A DNA stretch of 64,000 bases, from positions 186,001 through 250,000 of the forward strand of contig JBBELK010000572.1 in the NCBI GenBank assembly GCA_037783545.1. Reading direction: 5' to 3'. Within the stretch, counting starts at the first letter, position 1. Every line of letters begins with the position of its first letter. Made by a program: the position numbers and the translations under genes. This stretch comes from Henricia sp. BOLD:AAB3569 (Eukaryota; Echinodermata; Asteroidea; Spinulosida; Echinasteridae). The notes below the pieces were generated by a model. That model was given only the letters and a program-made list of their open reading frames with translations. It was not told the DNA's origin and made no database searches. Shown in pieces: positions 46,401-52,400 of this stretch.

Positions 46401-49400
46401 TGAGCAGGGCGAATTAGGAAATAATTTAATTTTCTATTGTATGTCAGAGTTCCTATTTGCATAGGTATGCAGAGGTGTTGAGGTAGTTTAAGGAAGGCGG
46501 GAAGGTCACTTGACTGTTTTCGACTACACGCATCGGACAGCCCAATTTTTTCTTAAAATGAGGGTCCGTCTGCCGATTGACGGTGTATTTACGAATCTAA
46601 CGGCCTTGAGCTTTGCAGTTTTTGTTTTCTTGCTGCAGCTGGCACCCCATGCCAACGCAAGAGTGCCAATAAAGAAAGGCGCCCAAACAGGTATCATAAC
46701 CTGTGAAAAGGTAAGTCTACGTGCAAGGCTAGCAGCATTTAGCATTGCGTCCTGGACGCGCGCGTCCGTTGCTTGTCGTCGGAGTACGGTGCTCCCCAAA
46801 CAGTGTGTATAATTTGTTGTTTCTCTCCACAGGTTGCGCAGGGTTGGAAATGGGAAGGGGGGACACAATAGAAAATATTTTATTGCCGTTTGAGCAGGGC
46901 GAATTAGGAAATAACCAGCTTTGATAATTAGTTTGCACAACTTGTATCCGTATTTTCTTATTGGAAAAAACATTAGACCTGCCTTTATATGAATGCTTCG
47001 AGCTTTTAAAGATTTTATGGGAGCGCGTGTGGTCTAGTGGGTATGAAGCGGGACTCCCAGTCAGAGGTTGGGGGTTCGAGCCCCACTTCGACCAACGTGT
47101 CTGTGTCCCTGGGCAAGGCACTTAATCCCAGTTGCCTCGTCAACCCAAGCGATATATGGGAAGCTGTTATGGGGAATGCCACAATCTAACTGCTGATAGG
47201 ATTGTGCGCCTTGGCCGGGTTGCACACCTAGTTGAAGCGAAATGGTTCTGGTGATTTCCTGATGGCAGCGGTAATAATGGCAACATTACAAATGCGCGCT
47301 TTACAAATGGCGCTTTACAAATGCATGTGTTATTTATTATTATTATTATTATCACCTACACCAAAATAACACACTGAATACACAAAGCACACCGTGTAAT
47401 CCATGTACATCTAGCAGTCCAGCTCGATTAAAATGCAACTGAACGCTTTAAAAGGGGCCATAACTACTACGTGTCAAAAAACGTCTTACTTTGATCCTCA
47501 ATAACTTTGTCATTTTATGTAAACAAGGCCTGACAAATTGTATTGAGAGACTTACATCAGCTTTGTCCGATAGGATGAGATTTAAAAGCCATACAAAAAA
47601 AATTCAGAAATGAATGAAATGCCACTTCCTTCTCGACGTCCTCGGCCTCCAATGTGGATACATCGTTGGAGATGGTGGCATAAACCGCGTGCTGCAGCCG
47701 AAAGCTTCTACAAAATGATGGGTCACCCCAAGGTCATTTCATACCTCTTTGATCGTTTTGCGCAACTCATCAAGAGATACCAAGGGACCTGTGACATAGG
47801 CAATTCCTTTGACATTGGAGGAAACATATAGTTGTATTATTCTACATACCCCAAATACTCATGACGGCTGCAAACAAGATGGTGTTTTCTGCAAAGGCAG
47901 CTGCTAGAAATGACAGGAACATGATGACTCCTCCCGCGATGACGAGCCATCTCGGTCCGTACCTCATGGTCGTTAGGTTTACAAAAGGGGCTGTGCATTG
48001 AAAACAGATATCATTTGCAGAAGAAACCTGTCTACGAAATCCAGGAACAGCACTACTAAAGAATAATGTCGATAAACTGCCTTGAACAAGAACAATAACA
48101 TCCGGGAATGTTTGGGTGTCACCGGTGTACATGCGCGCGCCAATAGACGCACATGAACACGCGTAAAGAATACTCACCAGCTTATTTTCATTCGAAAATG
48201 AAGCACGCCCACGTTGCGATACGTTCAAATTATTGAGCATGTATAGTCAGCTTGTAAAAACGAAAGTTTTTTTACACTGCAAAAAATGCGGTGTTAAATT
48301 TCTAACACCAAGGTTTTTTAGTTCTTTGGGTGTTACATTTGTGTCAAACGAACACCGGTGTAATAGATTAACAGCAGAAAAAGTGGTGTAGAATTTGCAT
48401 GGTGTTAAACTTGATAAACTGCGCATGATCACAATGCATGACGCTTAGTACTCTAATCACATTGGTTGATCTAGAGAAAATTATGGGATGTCGGTCATGT
48501 GTTTACTGCCAAAAATAAGGTTTTGGTGTTATAAATTAATGCTAAGAGAGCATGCGCGGAAATCCAGCTATTTGATTGGCTACAGGCGTTTCTGATCATT
48601 TCACCACGTTTGAGCATACAAACCCGTAATCACCACGTTGTACTTATGGCTAGACTACTATCTGAATTTTTTTTCATTATCTCTTAGGGGGTTGTGTATA
48701 ACAAAATAAATTATCCTTCGCTGATTCCCTTGTGATGTAAACGTTGCTCATTTGAGTGGCCAGTACGTCTCTGGGAAAGGCGGTGGATAATTTTGGAACA
48801 CGATTGGATCCGTGTCTGTGGTCTTGATGATTGCTTGATCTGGACTGGTAACGATTGTGTAAGTTGGAATGACTGGATTTAAGACCAAACCAGTGGCTGC
48901 GTGTTTTATTCGGACGAATAAAACATTTTAGAAACCAATCTTTCGCTGATTCCCGTGTGATGTAAACGTTGCTCATTTGAGTGGCCAGTACGTCTCTGGG
49001 AATGGCGGTGGATAATTTTGGAACACAATTGGATCCGTGTCTGTGGCTCAGATAGTAATCAGATAGTAGGCTCAGATATATCAGAGGCGAGATGTTACTC
49101 ATTAATTCTTTATGAAATACATCCCAGCAGCGGTAAAAACCCTATTCTTCTGCAGTGTTCAAAGGTCAGAAAAACCTTTCATAACAGCTATTTCAGGCTG
49201 ATATTCGTGCTTCGTGAAGCACATGAGCTCTAGTTTCTGTAGCTATCAATTTTGGCTTGGAATGACGACGGGCTAAGGAATTTTGCAACCATTGCGTTCG
49301 GTTTCGGGATATTTTAACAGCAAGTCACTTTAAGCGCGGTAATCGCTGATAACACTGCCGAGCAGAGATCGCGCATGTTCTCATTAATGCGCCACGCGAT

Positions 49401-52400
49401 TGTCTCACATAGCGTAGATCTATTTCCCGTATATCACGTCTAAAAATCAGTGTCGCAAAGGATAGCGATTCTACATTAATATACTTTGGAGAGCGGTTGG
49501 GAATGTTTACCAAATTGCAGAGATTTCATTAATTTTCATTACACCGCAACCAAAGACCAGACTGCAGGCATGATGCGTCTACGCGGATTGAATTTGGTGA
49601 ACCACAAATCACGATTTACTCAAAGTTACGAGCTGGAAGCTAGTTTAAATATAGGCCCTATGCTGTACCATTTAGCGCCCGAGTCGGCGGGTATACGACA
49701 GCCAATATATGGTCCGGAATACAAAATTTGAGTTACACACTTTTTTAAGGGCGGAATTGCCTTAATCTCGTTTGTAGTTTGCAAAGCCCACGAGGGGCTT
49801 TCGTTGTGTATAATAGTCCACGAGTGACATCTTCAGACTCTAGGCGTCTATTGATAAGTTGATCAAGCCAGACAATCCGTACGTTGCAATGTTTGCATGT
49901 ACACATGTATATGTATTCGACAATGAAAACCTTTGAAATTTTTAGATTCGATCCGTTTGTTTTATACACTGTTGCGAACTTAAGGTTTAAGTCTGTGTGC
50001 TTGATACACCGTTGGGAGGTAGGGATGATCCCCATGTGTTTTATACGTAGTTATAATTGATTTTTGTGAATCACAAATCACGATTTACGCAAAGGCATGA
50101 GCTAAAAGCTACTATACATGTTGTAGGCTACGCTGTTTTATTTAGCGCTCGAGTCGACGGGCATGCTCAGACAGCCAAATTAAGGTCCGAATTACGATAT
50201 TCAAGTTATACAACGTAAGGTCGGAATTGCCTTAATTTCGTTTGTAGTTTGCAAAGCCCACGACGGGCTTTTGTTGTGTATAATAGTCCACGAGTGACAT
50301 ATTCAGACCACGAGCGTCTATGGCAAGTTAATCAAGCGAGACGGACCGTATGTCGCAATGTTTGCGTGTGCATGTATGTATTCGACAAGGAAAACCTTTG
50401 ACATTTTTAGACTCGATCCGTATGTTTTACACACTGTTGCGAAGGTTTAAGTCTATATGCTTGATACACTGATGCGGGGTAGGGATGATCCCCATGTGTT
50501 TTATACGTTGTTATAATTGATTTGTCAATCACAAATCACGATTTACGCAAAGTCATAAGCTGAAGTTAGTATACATAGACGCTGTTCTATTTAGCGCCCA
50601 GACAGCCAAATTATGGTCCGAAATATGAAATTCAAGTTACACAATGTAAGGTCGGGATTGTTTTGATCTCGTTTGCAGTTTGCAAAGCCCACGACAGGTT
50701 TTCATTGTGTATAATAATACACGAGTGACATCTGCAGACCATGAGCGTCTATGGCAAATTGATAAAGCTAGACGGGCCGTTGCAATGCTTGCACGTATCG
50801 GATATTCGACGGAAAAGGAAAATCTTTGATATTTTAGTCTCGATCCGTATGTTTTATACACCGTTGTGAAGGCCTAAGCCCGTATACTTGATACACTGAG
50901 GGGTAGGGATGATGTCCATGTGTTTTATATTTTATAAACATTTTAGTCCCACGTGGTTTTACGCAGTGTTGGGTATGGGTGAGCATGAATTTAGACGATG
51001 AGCTCGGATTACCCCAGCCTGGTCTGGGTTCGTATCGTATAGGAAAACCATGGTCCTTTCAAACCAAGACATATGGTTTTCGTATGTTCATACACAGAAG
51101 TGGACCCAGTGACATGATATGAACACACGAGTCCCGTGTGACATTCGTTGGTGAATTCGGCAGTCCCGATTGACTGTTTTTGGACGAACATAGCGGACAC
51201 GCTAGTATAATATAATTGATTTGTTTCTTCCCTAAAGTTTTGTCTTTTACTTCCAGTCACTATGGAGGATGACATTTGAAAGGAATTCCGATTTCATCAA
51301 AGCCGAGAGGGCGACACTTATCCAACCGCACGGACCGGGGAAAGAGCATCAGCTTCAAGGCCTTCGCAATCGGCATTATGTTATGGTCCTACATTTCAGT
51401 CAGCACTGGTTCCTGAAGAAACTTTCATTGAGTCAGTCTTGGGCAGCACGCACGACGCCGTCTCTAATCCTAACGTCTCTAAAGGGTGCCTTTACGGGGA
51501 GAAGCTGTCAAATTTAAGACTGATCCTCTACGAAAGTGGCCAACATGTATCATTAGCAGACATTCACAGTGCGTTTTGAGTCAACTGGTTGATCATCCCT
51601 TTGCCGACCTCATGGTATCACATTCAGTAAAAGGAAGATCGAACAAGGACAATTTTGCAAGGTCGGGCATCCCCCACGCATTTATACCCGGACGCGGGTT
51701 TATGGAGTCTTGAAAACGAGCTTCGTACATTACTAGTCACAGACAGCTCGTTGGCCGTCCTATAGTCCCGTACGCCGGACGTGCACCTTTTCCCGAGTAC
51801 ACGCAGTTGTACCTCCGAGGTGCATCGGAAACCGATTTAGTATCACACGCCAATGCGGAAGAGAGCCAGTGGCAGAATGGATTTCTAGTATTCTAACAAG
51901 TTATCATTATCTCTTGATATAAAATGTTAAGGTGTTGCATGGAATTATTACCGCTAGAGTATAAACAAATCAGTTTTCCCTCGCCTTCCATGCGAACTTT
52001 GTCCTCGCAATATAGAACAATCTACTTAAAGTGGGCGTAGGTGACTGCAGCATCCCAGAATAAAACATATAAAATATAGTCCTGATGTCACGTTGTTTGA
52101 TTTGATGTTACGTACATCGGGGCTGAAATGAGATTTATAAATTCTCTTAGCATGAACATAGAAAGAGAATTGCTATCTCATTGAAGTGTGAGAGCACCTG
52201 TTGGTGGGTGTGTTACGTAAGGTTGGAAGGTTTGTGCACTGGTGCGTGGAATGTGACGTGCTAAGCGGCACGCATGCTGGGCTGTTGCAAGTCATTCGCA
52301 GTCACCGCGTCGTATAGTCCATTTTTTCAAGAATGAGGGTTGCACTCTTGTACGATTTTATATCACTTCCATCTTTTATCTTCATCTAAAAAGGTCTTAA

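Larger units (their letters stand above)
45791..46914 (+). repeat. 490-bp tandem array, 2.3 units, carrying the signal-peptide exon
   Basis: Units begin at 45791, 46281 and 46771 with gcttgtcgtcggagtacgg; the last is cut at 46914 after gaattaggaaataa. Units 1 and 2 appear identical. Each full unit holds, in order, the acceptor and short exon 2, about 200 bp of intergenic or 5-prime DNA, exon 1, and the donor. The array therefore looks like tandemly duplicated whole mini-genes cut mid-intron. Part of the unit (aatttaattttctattg onward) is also found at 40562-40693. Confidence 0.85.

Noticed and set aside
46034-46973. Minus-strand frames of 142-149 codons in the 490-bp array
   Set aside because: Shadows of the duplicated unit without splice or start context; the plus strand has the signal-peptide and consensus donor logic.
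47029-47095. Functional tRNA-Gly(CCC)
   Set aside because: The anticodon stem is badly paired and the segment continues into a SINE body with a triplet tail.
47610-47831. 73-codon plus-strand gene (ESFYKMMGHPKVISYL...)
   Set aside because: No recognisable family, no splice partners, and the opposite strand is equally protein-like; left as unassigned.
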